Assembly (NCBI GenBank): GCA_027080775.1
Contig: JALWPV010000032.1
Span: 124,001 to 188,000 of the forward strand
Source of the DNA: Acidilobaceae archaeon
GTDB taxonomy: Archaea; Thermoproteota; Thermoprotei_A; Sulfolobales; Acidilobaceae
Direction of reading: 5' to 3'
Length of the DNA: 64,000 nucleotides
Below are positions 33,051-40,937 of this stretch, in pieces (within the stretch, counting starts at the first letter, position 1; the number at the start of each line of letters is the position of its first letter). Made by a program: the position numbers and the translations under genes. The notes under the pieces were generated by a model that searched no databases, was not told the DNA's origin, and saw only the letters and a program-made list of their open reading frames with translations.

Positions 33051-34352
33051 CTAGGGGAAGGGGGCACGGCCCGCGTAGCGCGCGACGGGCCCGAGCTCGT
33101 GCTCTATCTCTATGAGCCTGTTGTACTTCGCATTCCTCTCGCTCCTAGCGGGAGCCCCCGTCTTTATGAGGCCGTGGCCTAATGCGACGGCGAGGTCTGC
33201 TATGAAGGGGTCCTCGGTGTCGCCGCTCCTGTGGCTCACAACGACCCGCAGGCCCGCCTGGCTGGCCATGCGGGCGTAGTCGAGTGCCTCCGTGAGCGTG
33301 CCGACCTGGTTGACCTTGAGTAGGGCGGCATTTGAAGCCCCCTCCCTTATGCCTCTCTCGAGTATGGAGGGGTTCGTGCAGTATATGTCGTCTCCCACTA
33401 TGAGGACCCTGGAGCCTAGGGACCTGGTTATCTCCTTGAAGCCCTCCCAGTCGGACTCGTCGAAGGGGTCCTCTATATAGGCTATGGGGTAGTCCTCCAC
33501 GAGCCTCGTGTAGTACTCCAGGAGGCCGTTCCTATCGAGTTCGAGGCCCTCCCCGGAGAGCCTGTACTTGCCCTCTCTGTAGAACTGGCTGGCCGCCGCG
33601 TCTATCCCTAGGAGGAAGTCCCTGCCAGCGGTGTAGCCCGCCTTCTCGATAGCCTCCACCATGAGGGAGAGGGCCTCCCCCGCCCTGGCTACGGGTGGCG
33701 CGAAGCCTCCCTCGTCGCCAACAGCCGTTGCCTGCTTGCCGTACCTCTCTGCTATTATCGACTTGAGGTCATCGTAGACCTCAACCGCTATCCTGATGGC
33801 CTCCGTGAAGCCATTGGCCCCCACTGGTATGAGGAGGAACTCTTGGATGTCGAGGGGGTTACCGGCGTGGACCCCCCCGTTGATCACGTTGAGTAGGGGC
33901 GTGGGCAGCACTCGGGCCGCTGGCCCTCCGAGGTACTCGTAGAGTGGGAGCCCCGCCGTGGCGCTGGCGGCCTTGGCGTTCGCTATGCTCACGGCCGTCG
34001 TGGAGTTGCCTCCAAGGAATGACTTGTTCCTCGTGCCGTCGAGGGCAACAAGGGTCGAGTCGACGAGGGCCTGGGAGCGGGAGTCTAGACCTATGAGAGC
34101 CGGCGCTATCACGGTCTCAATCCTGGATATGGCTAGGCCGACGCCCCTGCCCTTCCAGGCCCTCCCGCCGTCGCGTAGCTCGACAGCCTCCTTGGAGCCC
34201 GTGCTGGCCCCGCTGGGCGCTATGGCCACGCCCCTCCCGCCTCCACGGGTCTCTATGATCGCCTTTACCGTGGGCCTCCCCCTGCTGTCCAGTGCGAGGA
34301 GAGCCTTCACCGACTCGATCTCGAAGGGGTTCTCGGGCATTACCAGCACCAT
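33051..34352 (-). CDS. eno: Enolase
   Basis: Glycolytic and gluconeogenic enzyme converting 2-phosphoglycerate to phosphoenolpyruvate. All 433 residues look standard: ALDSRGRPTV at the N-terminus, GASTGSKEAVELRDG, a Mg-binding DEGGFAP, LGIDAAASQF, YIEDPFDESDWEGF, VGDDIYCTN, LLKVNQVGTLTEAL with the catalytic lysine, and SHRSGDTEDPFIADLAV. ATG at 34352 is directly at the expected transcription start from a TATA-like CCTATAAATC at 34375-34384, so the mRNA is probably leaderless; ATG at 34340 is the alternative. Confidence 0.98.
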   Translation of the reverse strand: MVLVMPENPFEIESVKALLALDSRGRPTVKAIIETRGGGRGVAIAPSGASTGSKEAVELRDGGRAWKGRGVGLAISRIETVIAPALIGLDSRSQALVDSTLVALDGTRNKSFLGGNSTTAVSIANAKAASATAGLPLYEYLGGPAARVLPTPLLNVINGGVHAGNPLDIQEFLLIPVGANGFTEAIRIAVEVYDDLKSIIAERYGKQATAVGDEGGFAPPVARAGEALSLMVEAIEKAGYTAGRDFLLGIDAAASQFYREGKYRLSGEGLELDRNGLLEYYTRLVEDYPIAYIEDPFDESDWEGFKEITRSLGSRVLIVGDDIYCTNPSILERGIREGASNAALLKVNQVGTLTEALDYARMASQAGLRVVVSHRSGDTEDPFIADLAVALGHGLIKTGAPARSERNAKYNRLIEIEHELGPVARYAGRAPFP

Positions 34353-34374
34353 GCGGGGATTACGGGCGGCCTAG

Positions 34375-34384
34375 CCTATAAATC
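34375..34384 (-). promoter_or_regulatory. TATA box for enolase
   Basis: Minus-strand GATTTATAGG lies 23-32 nt upstream of the enolase ATG, spacing typical of leaderless archaeal genes. Confidence 0.6.
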
Positions 34385-34421
34385 AAGTGGCCCCGGCCCC
34401 TCCCCCTAGGGCGGGCGGGGT

Positions 34422-35078
34422 GTGCGCATACTAGTAATAGGCGTCGGGGAGATGGGTAAGATACTCGCGAAGAGGCTGAGCGAGATAGGCCACAGTGTGA
34501 CCGTAGTCGACAAGGACGAGGATAGGGTTGTGGCCGTGAGCGACGAGGCGGATGTAATGGGGATAGTGAGGGACGCTACCGATCCCAGGCTCTACGAGGA
34601 ACTCGATATGTCTTCTTTCGACGTTGTCGTCGCGGCCACTGATAGGGACGAGGTGAACCTCTTCGTGGCCGCCATAGCGAGGATGTACAGGGTGCCCAGG
34701 GTCTTCGTTAGGGTGAGGAACCCAGAGACTGCGAGGCTACTCAACATGCTGGGGATAGAGGGTGTCATAGCGGAGAGACAGATAGCCGCCAACATAATGT
34801 ACTCCTACATTCAGGGCTACTACTCCATAGTGGAGCTGATACCGGCCCTCCAGGGCGAGTTCCTCGTGGTCTCAGGCGTCGTCAGGTCGACGAGCCCCCT
34901 CAGAGGCAAGAGCATCAGGGAGGCGGAGAAGATGATCCCGCGGGGGGCGAGGCTACTCCTAGTTTATTATGAGGGCGAGTTTAGGGATCCCAGGGAGGTG
35001 GCCTACCTGGAGGAGGGTATGATGCTCATCTTCATCGCTAGGAAGGACGTGCTGAGGGAGGTCGCGAAGCTCCTCTAG
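34422..35078 (+). CDS. TrkA-type potassium uptake regulatory protein
   Basis: Cytoplasmic RCK protein of 218 residues that gates a K+ channel or transporter through nucleotide binding. The TrkA-N Rossmann fold starts RILVIGVGEMGKILAKRL, with acidic TVVDKDEDRV after strand 2 (NAD/NADH preference) and AATDRDEVNLF. The TrkA-C domain covers about residues 140-218 (LRGKSIREAEKMIPRGARLL). Start GTG at 34422 follows GGGCGGGG. The mscS gene begins 8 nt after its stop, forming an ion-homeostasis operon; no TrkH-type channel subunit is in the window. Confidence 0.9.
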   Translation: MRILVIGVGEMGKILAKRLSEIGHSVTVVDKDEDRVVAVSDEADVMGIVRDATDPRLYEELDMSSFDVVVAATDRDEVNLFVAAIARMYRVPRVFVRVRNPETARLLNMLGIEGVIAERQIAANIMYSYIQGYYSIVELIPALQGEFLVVSGVVRSTSPLRGKSIREAEKMIPRGARLLLVYYEGEFRDPREVAYLEEGMMLIFIARKDVLREVAKLL

Positions 35079-35086
35079 GCTGTAGC

Positions 35087-35944
35087 GTGGGGGTGGCTGA
35101 GGTGGATCCCGGGGGCATACTGGGCTGGCTCGAGGAGGCCAGGGCCTTCCTGCGGGAGTACCCCATAGTGGCGAAGACATTCTACTCCCTCGTCCTTGCG
35201 ATTATAACGTACCTCGCACTACGCCTCTACTACGGTATACTCAAGAGGCTCGCGGGCATAAGGGCCCTCGAGCCCGACGCTGTCGAGAGGCTCTACCGCT
35301 TCACGAGCCTCGCCGCCTGGACCATAGTCCTCTCGATAATAGTGTACATCGTGACTGGGGCGACCGCGGCCTGGGCCACCGCCCTCATACTGGTTATCGT
35401 GATAATAGCGGCGAACGGGGAGCACATAATCAACATGTTCAGCTACTACGCCATACTAGCGCAGAGGCTAGTCAAGCCCGGGGACTACATCGTAGTAGAG
35501 GGACTAGGCTCCGGGAGGGTCAGGGAGGTCAGGTACCTCCACACCGTTCTCGAGGGGGAGCAGGGGGTTCTCTTCATACCCAACAGAGAGCTAATCAGGA
35601 GGGGCTTCCGGGTCCTAGACGAGGTCATGCCCGCCAGGATCACGATAAGGGTCACGGGCCTCAAGAGCCCGGAGGAGGTGGAGGAGGTTAGGAGGAGGAT
35701 AGAGACCGTCCTAGAGCTGAGGGGCGGCGAGGTGGCAGCAATAAGGCACCCACTCCACGGCCCCGGGGCGGCGAGGGCCTACGTGAGGGGCCTGACCAGC
35801 GACTCCGCCGAGTACCTCGTCGAGATACCCGTGCCGAGACCAGTCTCGGGGCCCAGGAGGCTGGGCTCCCTAGTCTACCCAATAGCGGCGGCGCTCCAGG
35901 AGGCAGGCTACGCGTTCGAGATAAAACTAGAGCAGACCAGCTAG
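35087..35944 (+). CDS. MscS-type mechanosensitive channel
   Basis: A 285-residue membrane channel that releases solutes on hypo-osmotic shock. Three helices are predicted (about residues 24-45, 66-88 and a pore helix region 90-125). The MscS beta domain follows, with VKPGDYIVVEGLGSGRVREV and FIPNRELIRRGFRVLDE. The C-terminal alpha-beta domain carries IETVLELRGGEV. Start GTG at 35087, 8 nt after the TrkA-type gene; GTG at 35093 is also possible. Confidence 0.9.
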   Translation: MGVAEVDPGGILGWLEEARAFLREYPIVAKTFYSLVLAIITYLALRLYYGILKRLAGIRALEPDAVERLYRFTSLAAWTIVLSIIVYIVTGATAAWATALILVIVIIAANGEHIINMFSYYAILAQRLVKPGDYIVVEGLGSGRVREVRYLHTVLEGEQGVLFIPNRELIRRGFRVLDEVMPARITIRVTGLKSPEEVEEVRRRIETVLELRGGEVAAIRHPLHGPGAARAYVRGLTSDSAEYLVEIPVPRPVSGPRRLGSLVYPIAAALQEAGYAFEIKLEQTS

Positions 35945-35978
35945 ACCCCCGGCACCCAGCGTCTTGGGGGTGGGCGGA

Positions 35979-36278
35979 TTGGCTAGGAGTAGGAGAGGCA
36001 AGAAGCAGAGGGACCCGTTCGTCTGCCCCAGGTGCGGCACGCGCGTCGAGGAGCCAGTCAAGACTTGGACTCTAGTCTCGCCGTTCCCCGATAAGAAGGG
36101 TAGAATAACGGTCACTGTTATGGGTAGCTTCCGCTGCCCCAAGTGCGGCTACACCTGGAGGGCAGTCATCAAGAAGATCAAGACTGAGGCCGCCGCCCCC
36201 GCGGCTGAGAGTGAGGAGGAGAAGCGTGAGGGGGAGATCATAGAGATAGATCTCGACGATCTAGATAGCATAGAATGA
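35979..36278 (+). CDS. Elf1-like zinc-ribbon transcription elongation protein
   Basis: A 99-residue protein with a four-cysteine zinc ribbon, CPRCG...CPKCG, preceded by a basic N-terminus (ARSRRGKKQRDPFV) and followed by a lysine-rich strand (WRAVIKKIKTEAA) and an acidic tail (EIIEIDLDDLDSIE). This order matches archaeal Elf1 homologues, which associate with RNA polymerase. TTG at 35979 was chosen because the basic tract begins there and GGGGGTGGGCGG is immediately upstream; TTG at 35964 is the alternative. Alone of the plus-strand run it is a nucleic-acid protein, 35 nt after mscS. Confidence 0.82.
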   Translation: MARSRRGKKQRDPFVCPRCGTRVEEPVKTWTLVSPFPDKKGRITVTVMGSFRCPKCGYTWRAVIKKIKTEAAAPAAESEEEKREGEIIEIDLDDLDSIE

Positions 36279-36390
36279 GCGGGGCTCCCGGCCTAGCCTG
36301 CACCACACGCCCCGCCGCGGCCTGGCGGCTTCGGCGCCGGCGATCGCGGCATCGCCCCGCCCCTCCCGCGGGGTTGCAGGGGCTGGGGGT

Positions 36391-37050
36391 TTATGTGAAT
36401 CTTATCCCATCGACGCTCCTAACCACTATGCCCTTGTATAGCCAGCTGATCTGCCTCAGGGTGGCGTGTAGGTCGAACTCGGTGAGGGCGCTTATCCCGT
36501 CGACGGGAACAACCACCTTATACCACCTGAGAGCGGCGCTTGCGGCGGTGTGGAGCACGCATATGTTGGCTACAGTGCCTACTATGACCGTGTACTTTAC
36601 GGAGTAGACCCTTAACAGGTCGTCGAGGGGAGTCCCGTAGAAGCCGTCGTAGCGCGTCTTCTGCACAACGATGTCGCCGGGCTGGGGCTTTAGCTCGTCG
36701 ATTATCTGCCAGCCCCACGTGCCGTGCTTGACGTGCTCGCCCCATATGGTGAACTCGGGGTCGCCGTCGTAGTGGGTGTCCTGTGTGTAGAAGACTCTAG
36801 CGCCGGCGCTCCTGGCCCTCGAGAGGAGCCGCCTAATCGGCTCTACTGTGGCGGGAGCCGTGGGCACGAATAGCTTCCCCTCGGGCTTGACGAAGTCGTT
36901 CTGCATGTCAACAACTATCACGGCGGCCTCGCGCGCCGGGACCTCGACGCTCTCAACAATCTCGTACTCTGGAACCTCGACCACGCGGCCCGCCAACGCT
37001 CTCCAGCCCCGGGGGCTCTCCGGTGTGAGGGGAGGGCTATCACTAGTCAT
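36391..37050 (-). CDS. Nicotinamidase/isochorismatase-family hydrolase
   Basis: A 219-residue cysteine hydrolase. The catalytic triad is visible: Asp in VIVVDMQNDFVKPEG, Lys in VVQKTRYDGFYGT and Cys in GTVANICVLHTAASA. A probable metal-binding site is in the FYTQDTHYDGDPEF region. This fits nicotinamidase (PncA), which deamidates nicotinamide to nicotinate in NAD salvage, though isochorismatase-like enzymes share the motifs. I chose ATG at 37050; longer frames overlap the upstream gene. It lies 14 nt after the NAD(P)HX repair gene, which supports the NAD-related role. Confidence 0.82.
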   Translation of the reverse strand: MTSDSPPLTPESPRGWRALAGRVVEVPEYEIVESVEVPAREAAVIVVDMQNDFVKPEGKLFVPTAPATVEPIRRLLSRARSAGARVFYTQDTHYDGDPEFTIWGEHVKHGTWGWQIIDELKPQPGDIVVQKTRYDGFYGTPLDDLLRVYSVKYTVIVGTVANICVLHTAASAALRWYKVVVPVDGISALTEFDLHATLRQISWLYKGIVVRSVDGIRFT

Positions 37051-37064
37051 ACTGAGGCGGGCCG

Positions 37065-38642
37065 CTACACCAGGCTCGGGGGCCTGCAGTGCAGCTCCAG
37101 CCCGCGGGCCCACTGCACGACGGCCGCTACCTCGTCTAGCACGTCTATCGCTGTCATACCCTCCCCGCGCTTCTCGTAGGCCCTCTCCCCGGCCCTCCCA
37201 ACAGTGAAGGCGGCGGCCGCTGCAAGGTGGATGGTCTTGAGGGGTAGGCCAAGGCTGGCCCTCCTGGCTAGGAAGCCGGCTGTCACGCCTGTTAGGACGT
37301 CCCCCGTGCCGCCCGTCGACATAGCTGGTACACCTGTCTTGTTGACTCTGCACCTGCCGCTGGGGTCGCATATGTAGTCGACGGGGCCCTTTACTATGAC
37401 GGTTGCCTGGTACTCCCTCGCTATCCTCCTAGCCGCCTCGCGGGGCTCAGCCTCCTCGCCCCCGAGGAGCAGCCTGGCCTCGCCCCTATGCGGTGTCAGG
37501 ATGGCCTCTGGCCATAGGGCCCCTCCGATCTTGGCTAGGGCCTTGAGGCCATCAGCATCTATGACAACCGGCTTCCCCCTAAGCTCTTCGAGCAGCCTAC
37601 CAACGGCCTCCACGGTCTCGCTGCTCAGGCCCAGGCCGGGGCCTATGGCTACCGCGTGGGCCCTGGAGGCCTCCTCGAGCACCGCCTCAGCGTGGTCTGA
37701 CTTCAGGTAGTCGCCGTCTAGGGGCCTCGGTATAATCGAGGGGTTCCAGGCCGCGGCGCTCTCCGCGACCCTCCTCGGCGCCGCTAGGAACGCCAGGTCC
37801 GCCCCAGCCCTGTAGGCTGCGAGCGCAGCCAGGGCGGGCGCGCCGAAGTAGAGGCTCGAGCCCCCCACAACGAGGACCCGGCCCCCAACTCCCTTGTGCG
37901 CGTCCCTGGGCCTCGGCGGCACCCTGACGGCGACGTCCCCGGGGCCTGCCTCGACCTCGGCCTGCGGGGGCGCCCCTATCTCTGCCACGAGGACCTCGCC
38001 GGCGTACATCCGGCCAGGCTCCCTGAGGAGGCCCGGCTTCGCGGCGTGGAACGTTACTGTCACGTCTGCTTGGGCGGCGCCCTCCGCGGCCTCGCCCGTG
38101 TCGGGGTTGACGCCTGTGGGCACGTCAACGGAGACCCTGAGGCCCTTGCTCCTGCTGAACGCCCTCGCCGCCGAGGCTATCGGCTCTAGGAGCTTGCCCC
38201 TAACGCCTATGCCGAGGAGCCCGTCTATCACGGCGTCGGCCTCCACGGGCTCCAGCTCTGAGGGGCTGCGGATCCTGCGTACTCTAGCATAGCCGCTCCT
38301 CAGGAGCGCCTCGAGGTTCATGCGGGCGTCGGAGTGCTCGAAGAGCCTCTCGTGGTAGACCAGGTACACCTCGACCCTGGCCCCCCTAGCCGCTAGGTGC
38401 CTTGCAGCAACTATGGCGTCGCCGCCATTGCCCCCGCGGCCAGCGAATACGACTACCCTCCTGCCCCTCACCCCTCCCAGCCTGCACTCCACGGCATCAG
38501 CCACTGCCCTACCAGCGTTCTCCATGAGGAGCGTCAGGGGGACCCCGAGCCAGACCGTGTTGACCTCAACGGCCCTGATGTCCTCCGTATCGAGGACCTC
38601 GGCCTCACCCGCGGGCCTAAGCCCCGGGCACGAGCCTGCCAC
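37065..38642 (-). CDS. nnr: Bifunctional NAD(P)H-hydrate epimerase/ADP-dependent dehydratase
   Basis: Repairs hydrated NADH/NADPH, a damage product favoured by heat. The 525-residue protein has the N-terminal epimerase (YjeF_N) domain with GRGGNGGDAIVAARHLA and VSVDVPTGVNPDTGE. The C-terminal ribokinase-like dehydratase domain has VGGRVLVVGGSSLYFGAPALA, GPGLGLSSETV, and STGGTGDVLTGVTAGFLA. The start is GTG at 38642, with TATA-like GTATATA at about 38675-38681 on the minus strand giving an almost leaderless mRNA. The nicotinamidase-like gene follows in the same direction. Confidence 0.95.
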   Translation of the reverse strand: MAGSCPGLRPAGEAEVLDTEDIRAVEVNTVWLGVPLTLLMENAGRAVADAVECRLGGVRGRRVVVFAGRGGNGGDAIVAARHLAARGARVEVYLVYHERLFEHSDARMNLEALLRSGYARVRRIRSPSELEPVEADAVIDGLLGIGVRGKLLEPIASAARAFSRSKGLRVSVDVPTGVNPDTGEAAEGAAQADVTVTFHAAKPGLLREPGRMYAGEVLVAEIGAPPQAEVEAGPGDVAVRVPPRPRDAHKGVGGRVLVVGGSSLYFGAPALAALAAYRAGADLAFLAAPRRVAESAAAWNPSIIPRPLDGDYLKSDHAEAVLEEASRAHAVAIGPGLGLSSETVEAVGRLLEELRGKPVVIDADGLKALAKIGGALWPEAILTPHRGEARLLLGGEEAEPREAARRIAREYQATVIVKGPVDYICDPSGRCRVNKTGVPAMSTGGTGDVLTGVTAGFLARRASLGLPLKTIHLAAAAAFTVGRAGERAYEKRGEGMTAIDVLDEVAAVVQWARGLELHCRPPSLV

Positions 38643-38687
38643 TGGGCCACACCCGCGGTCAGGCGCTCCCTCATGAGTATATACGGG

Positions 38688-38758
38688 GGCCCTCAGCAGT
38701 CAACGCCCTCTCCACCCGGGGAGGCGTCAGAGCCTCGCCCGATCGATCATCATTGGGG
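38688..38758 (-). ncRNA. Candidate C/D-box guide RNA
   Basis: On the minus strand: C box ATGATGA (38747-38753), 16-nt spacer, D' box CTGA (38727-38730), weak C' GTGGAGA (38709-38715, two mismatches), 12-nt spacer, D box CTGA (38693-38696). Flanking CCCCC and GGG could form the terminal stem. It lies in the gap between padR and nnr, upstream of the nnr TATA box. The weak C' and lack of an obvious own promoter keep this speculative. Confidence 0.25.
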
Positions 38759-38785
38759 GCGGGGGTTCGGGGCCATCCTCTCCTA

Positions 38786-39394
38786 TCACCGGCCCCCAAC
38801 CCTGGGGGCGTCATCTAACAGCTCATCCATTCCACACTCCCCCAGCCCCCGCCTTCTATCACCGCTCTCCGAGGCCTTAGAGTCTGGGCCGGGGCCGTCC
38901 TCCTCGGGGCACGCCTCCCTGAGCCTCTCGAGGAGCCTCCTCAGGCCCTCCTTGAAGAGCCTGCAGGCCTCCCTCGCCTCGGCCTCGTAGCCCGCTTTCC
39001 TGAGGAGCTCGATGGCGTCCACGACCTGGAAGGTGGTGTAGAAGGGTCTGAGGCGTGCCTTGAACATTACTATGGATGCGAGTTCCTCCCACCCCTTCCT
39101 CGAGAGCCTGTATTTAACCCTCCTCCCACTCTTCACGTGGGCGGTCTCGACGCCTGCCCTCTCTATGACGCCCTCGGCCTCCAGCTGCTCCAGCAGCGGG
39201 TAGAGGGTGCCCGGCGTGGGCCTCCAGCAGCCCAGCGTTGCCTCCTCTATCCTCTTGATCACAGCGTAGCCGTGGGAGGGCCTCTCAGCCAGCACCCTGA
39301 GCACAGCGGCTCTGAGGGTCTCTCGGACTAGCCTGCCGCCGCTACTGGGTCTACCATTGGTCTCCCTCGTCTTCAATACAGAGCACCCAGCCAC
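38786..39394 (-). CDS. PadR-family transcriptional regulator
   Basis: A 202-residue regulator. The winged helix is LRAAVLRVLAERPSHGYAVI, then the PadR hallmark WRPTPGTLYPLLEQLEAEGV and wing SGRRVKYRLSRKGWEELA. The C-terminal dimerisation helices (RKAGYEAEAREACRLFKEGL...) are followed by an acidic, probably disordered tail. Start GTG at 39394, with TATA-like TTTATAAT at 39420-39428 about 30 nt upstream. Between them is the palindrome GAAG-TGT-CTTC (39399-39409), a possible autoregulatory operator. Regulated genes are unknown; a second PadR is at 50320-50766. Confidence 0.88.
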   Translation of the reverse strand: MAGCSVLKTRETNGRPSSGGRLVRETLRAAVLRVLAERPSHGYAVIKRIEEATLGCWRPTPGTLYPLLEQLEAEGVIERAGVETAHVKSGRRVKYRLSRKGWEELASIVMFKARLRPFYTTFQVVDAIELLRKAGYEAEAREACRLFKEGLRRLLERLREACPEEDGPGPDSKASESGDRRRGLGECGMDELLDDAPRVGGR

Positions 39395-39398
39395 AAAT

Positions 39399-39428
39399 CG
39401 AAGTGTCTTCGGACGGGATTATAAATTA
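39399..39428 (-). promoter_or_regulatory. padR promoter with small palindrome
   Basis: Minus-strand TATA-like TTTATAAT at 39420-39428 and the palindrome GAAG-TGT-CTTC at 39399-39409 lie between the box and the GTG at 39394. PadR proteins commonly repress their own gene, so the palindrome is a plausible operator. Confidence 0.35.
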
Positions 39429-39446
39429 CACGCACAGACACCCCAA

Positions 39447-39463
39447 TCCCTCCTAGGGGAGGG
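39447..39463. repeat. Inverted repeat in the padR / prenyl synthase gap
   Basis: TCCCTCC and GGGAGGG-type arms flank TAGG within the 279-nt divergent gap (39395-39673). The rest of the gap holds GC-rich DNA and the TATA box of the prenyl synthase; no gene is seen there. Confidence 0.35.
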
Positions 39464-39622
39464 CTGTGAGGAGGGCTGGTATTGCCGACCCCTAAGTAGG
39501 GAGGCGGGGATGCGGTCGGACACCAGACATGGAGCCCTCCCCCGCGGCTGTGAGGAGATTGTTCCGGCGGCACCGAAGCCCTAGGGGGTGTGGAGCGCTT
39601 CGCTGGCCGAGCCTGCCCTCCC

Positions 39623-39631
39623 GTTATAAAC
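39623..39631 (+). promoter_or_regulatory. TATA box for isoprenyl diphosphate synthase
   Basis: GTTATAAAC lies about 45-50 nt before the TTG at 39674, giving a leader of about 20 nt. Confidence 0.5.
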
Positions 39632-39673
39632 CGTGGCGTGGCCCCTGCCCCCGGCTAGACGGGGCGCTAGTGA

Positions 39674-40585
39674 TTGGCGGGTGTCCCCTCCGAGGTCGCC
39701 GAGGAGATCGTCAGGGAGTGGCGCAGGATACGCGAGATGCTGGAGCCGCACCTAGCCGAGGCCGCGAGGAGCGCCAGCGAGGCCGGCCTCGAGGAGGTGG
39801 CATCCTATATTGTCAGGGGCGGCAAGAGGTTCAGGGGGTTCCTAGTCGTCCTGGTCGCAGAGGCCCTCGGGGGGAGGGCGGAGGACGCAATCGACGCCGC
39901 CGTGGCAATCGAGCTGGTGCACAGTGCGAGCTTGGCTATAGACGATATCATAGACAAGGACAGGGTCAGGAGGGGATCCCCCGTGGCCTGGATAGTCCAC
40001 GGGGTGGAGAAGACCGTGCTCGCGAGCCTCCTCATGATACCCGTGGCCCAGAGGATGGTGGAGCGCTACGGCCTCAGGGCCCTCACGAGGGTCGTAGCGG
40101 CCTGGGAGAGGACTGTCCGGGGCGAGATACTCGACTACCTGGCGACCCCCCACCTGCCCCCCTCGAGGTACCTCGAGCTGGTAGATATGAAGACCGGGAG
40201 CCTCTTCGCCCTCGCAGCAGCCCTGGGAGCCATAGCGGCCAGGCGCCCCGACCTAGCGCCTCGCCTCGAGGACTACGGGGGCCACCTTGGGAGGATCTAC
40301 CAGGTGGCCGACGACGCCTCGGACTACTACCTATACATCAAGGGTAGGAGGCCGAAGCTGGACCCGAGCGAGGAGCTGTTCGAGAAGTGGGCCACAGAGC
40401 AGCTAGGCGCAACGCCGGGCGAGGACGCGGTCAAAGCCGCCCTCGAATACGTGGCGCGGGAGGCCAGGAAGGCCTCCCAGCTACTAGAGGGGATCCCGGC
40501 GAGTAGGAAGAGGGAGATACTCAAAGCTATACCCAGATTCATGGCGGAGAAGCTAGTGGAGGAGGCAGGCCTCACCCTCCCTTAG
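39674..40585 (+). CDS. Short-chain isoprenyl diphosphate synthase (farnesyl/geranylgeranyl type)
   Basis: Builds the prenyl chains of archaeal ether lipids by condensing isopentenyl diphosphate. The 303-residue protein has GGKRFRGFLV, the first aspartate-rich motif DDIIDKDRVRRGSP, KTGSLFALAAALGA, and the second motif with DDASDYYLY. The residue spacing suits a chain-length class around C15-C20, but the product cannot be fixed without modelling residues before the first motif (VHSASLAIDD). Start TTG at 39674. Followed 52 nt later by tRNA-Ser. Confidence 0.92.
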   Translation: MAGVPSEVAEEIVREWRRIREMLEPHLAEAARSASEAGLEEVASYIVRGGKRFRGFLVVLVAEALGGRAEDAIDAAVAIELVHSASLAIDDIIDKDRVRRGSPVAWIVHGVEKTVLASLLMIPVAQRMVERYGLRALTRVVAAWERTVRGEILDYLATPHLPPSRYLELVDMKTGSLFALAAALGAIAARRPDLAPRLEDYGGHLGRIYQVADDASDYYLYIKGRRPKLDPSEELFEKWATEQLGATPGEDAVKAALEYVAREARKASQLLEGIPASRKREILKAIPRFMAEKLVEEAGLTLP

Positions 40586-40594
40586 GGCCTGGAA

Positions 40595-40603
40595 ACTTTA
40601 AAC
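40595..40603 (+). promoter_or_regulatory. TATA box for tRNA-Ser
   Basis: ACTTTAAAC lies about 35-43 nt before the mature 5' end of tRNA-Ser. Confidence 0.5.
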
Positions 40604-40637
40604 TCCCCGGCCAACCACGTCAAACAACACGGAGAGA

Positions 40638-40761
40638 GCCGGGGTGGCCGAGCGGCCCAAGGCGGCGGGCTCGAGGGCGGCAAGCGGGTTACGCGCCCGC
40701 CGCACGTGAGACCCGTTGCCCCGAAAGGGGCGCGCGGGTTCGAATCCCGCCCCCGGCGCCA
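40638..40761 (+). tRNA. tRNA-Ser (anticodon CGA) with intron
   Basis: Class II tRNA. The acceptor is GCCGGGG/CCCCGGC, the D stem is GCC/GGC, and the anticodon stem GCGGG/CCCGT encloses loop CTCGAG-A with anticodon CGA at 40672-40674. The long variable arm TGCCCCGAAAGGGGCGC is at 40717-40733, and the T arm is GCGGG-TTCGAAT-CCCGC. The discriminator is G at 40758, with encoded CCA at 40759-40761. A 35-nt intron (40676-40710) lies at the canonical 37/38 site. It decodes UCG. Confidence 0.95.
40676..40710 (+). other. tRNA-Ser intron (archaeal endonuclease type)
   Basis: A 35-nt insertion between anticodon-loop positions 37 and 38. Its arms GGCGG and CCGCC can pair, consistent with a bulge-helix-bulge substrate for the archaeal splicing endonuclease. 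Exact ends are inferred from the mature cloverleaf. Confidence 0.85.
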
Positions 40762-40937
40762 TTCCCGCCTGCCGCACACCCTACTCCAAGTCCCCGCAAG
40801 CTCGTAGCGGGGCCTACATCCCGTAGAAGGGGAGGGCTCTCGGGGGCACTGGAACGCTTCATTCCAAATGCCACGGTCATACTCTTAGTTACGTGGGCAG
40901 CCACCGCTTAGGCCTTCGAGGCTCCTGGTTGCAGGTG

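Noticed and set aside
40582-40904. Minus-strand small proteins overlapping tRNA-Ser
   Set aside because: They read through the tRNA gene in antisense; such frames are common annotation artefacts at tRNA loci.
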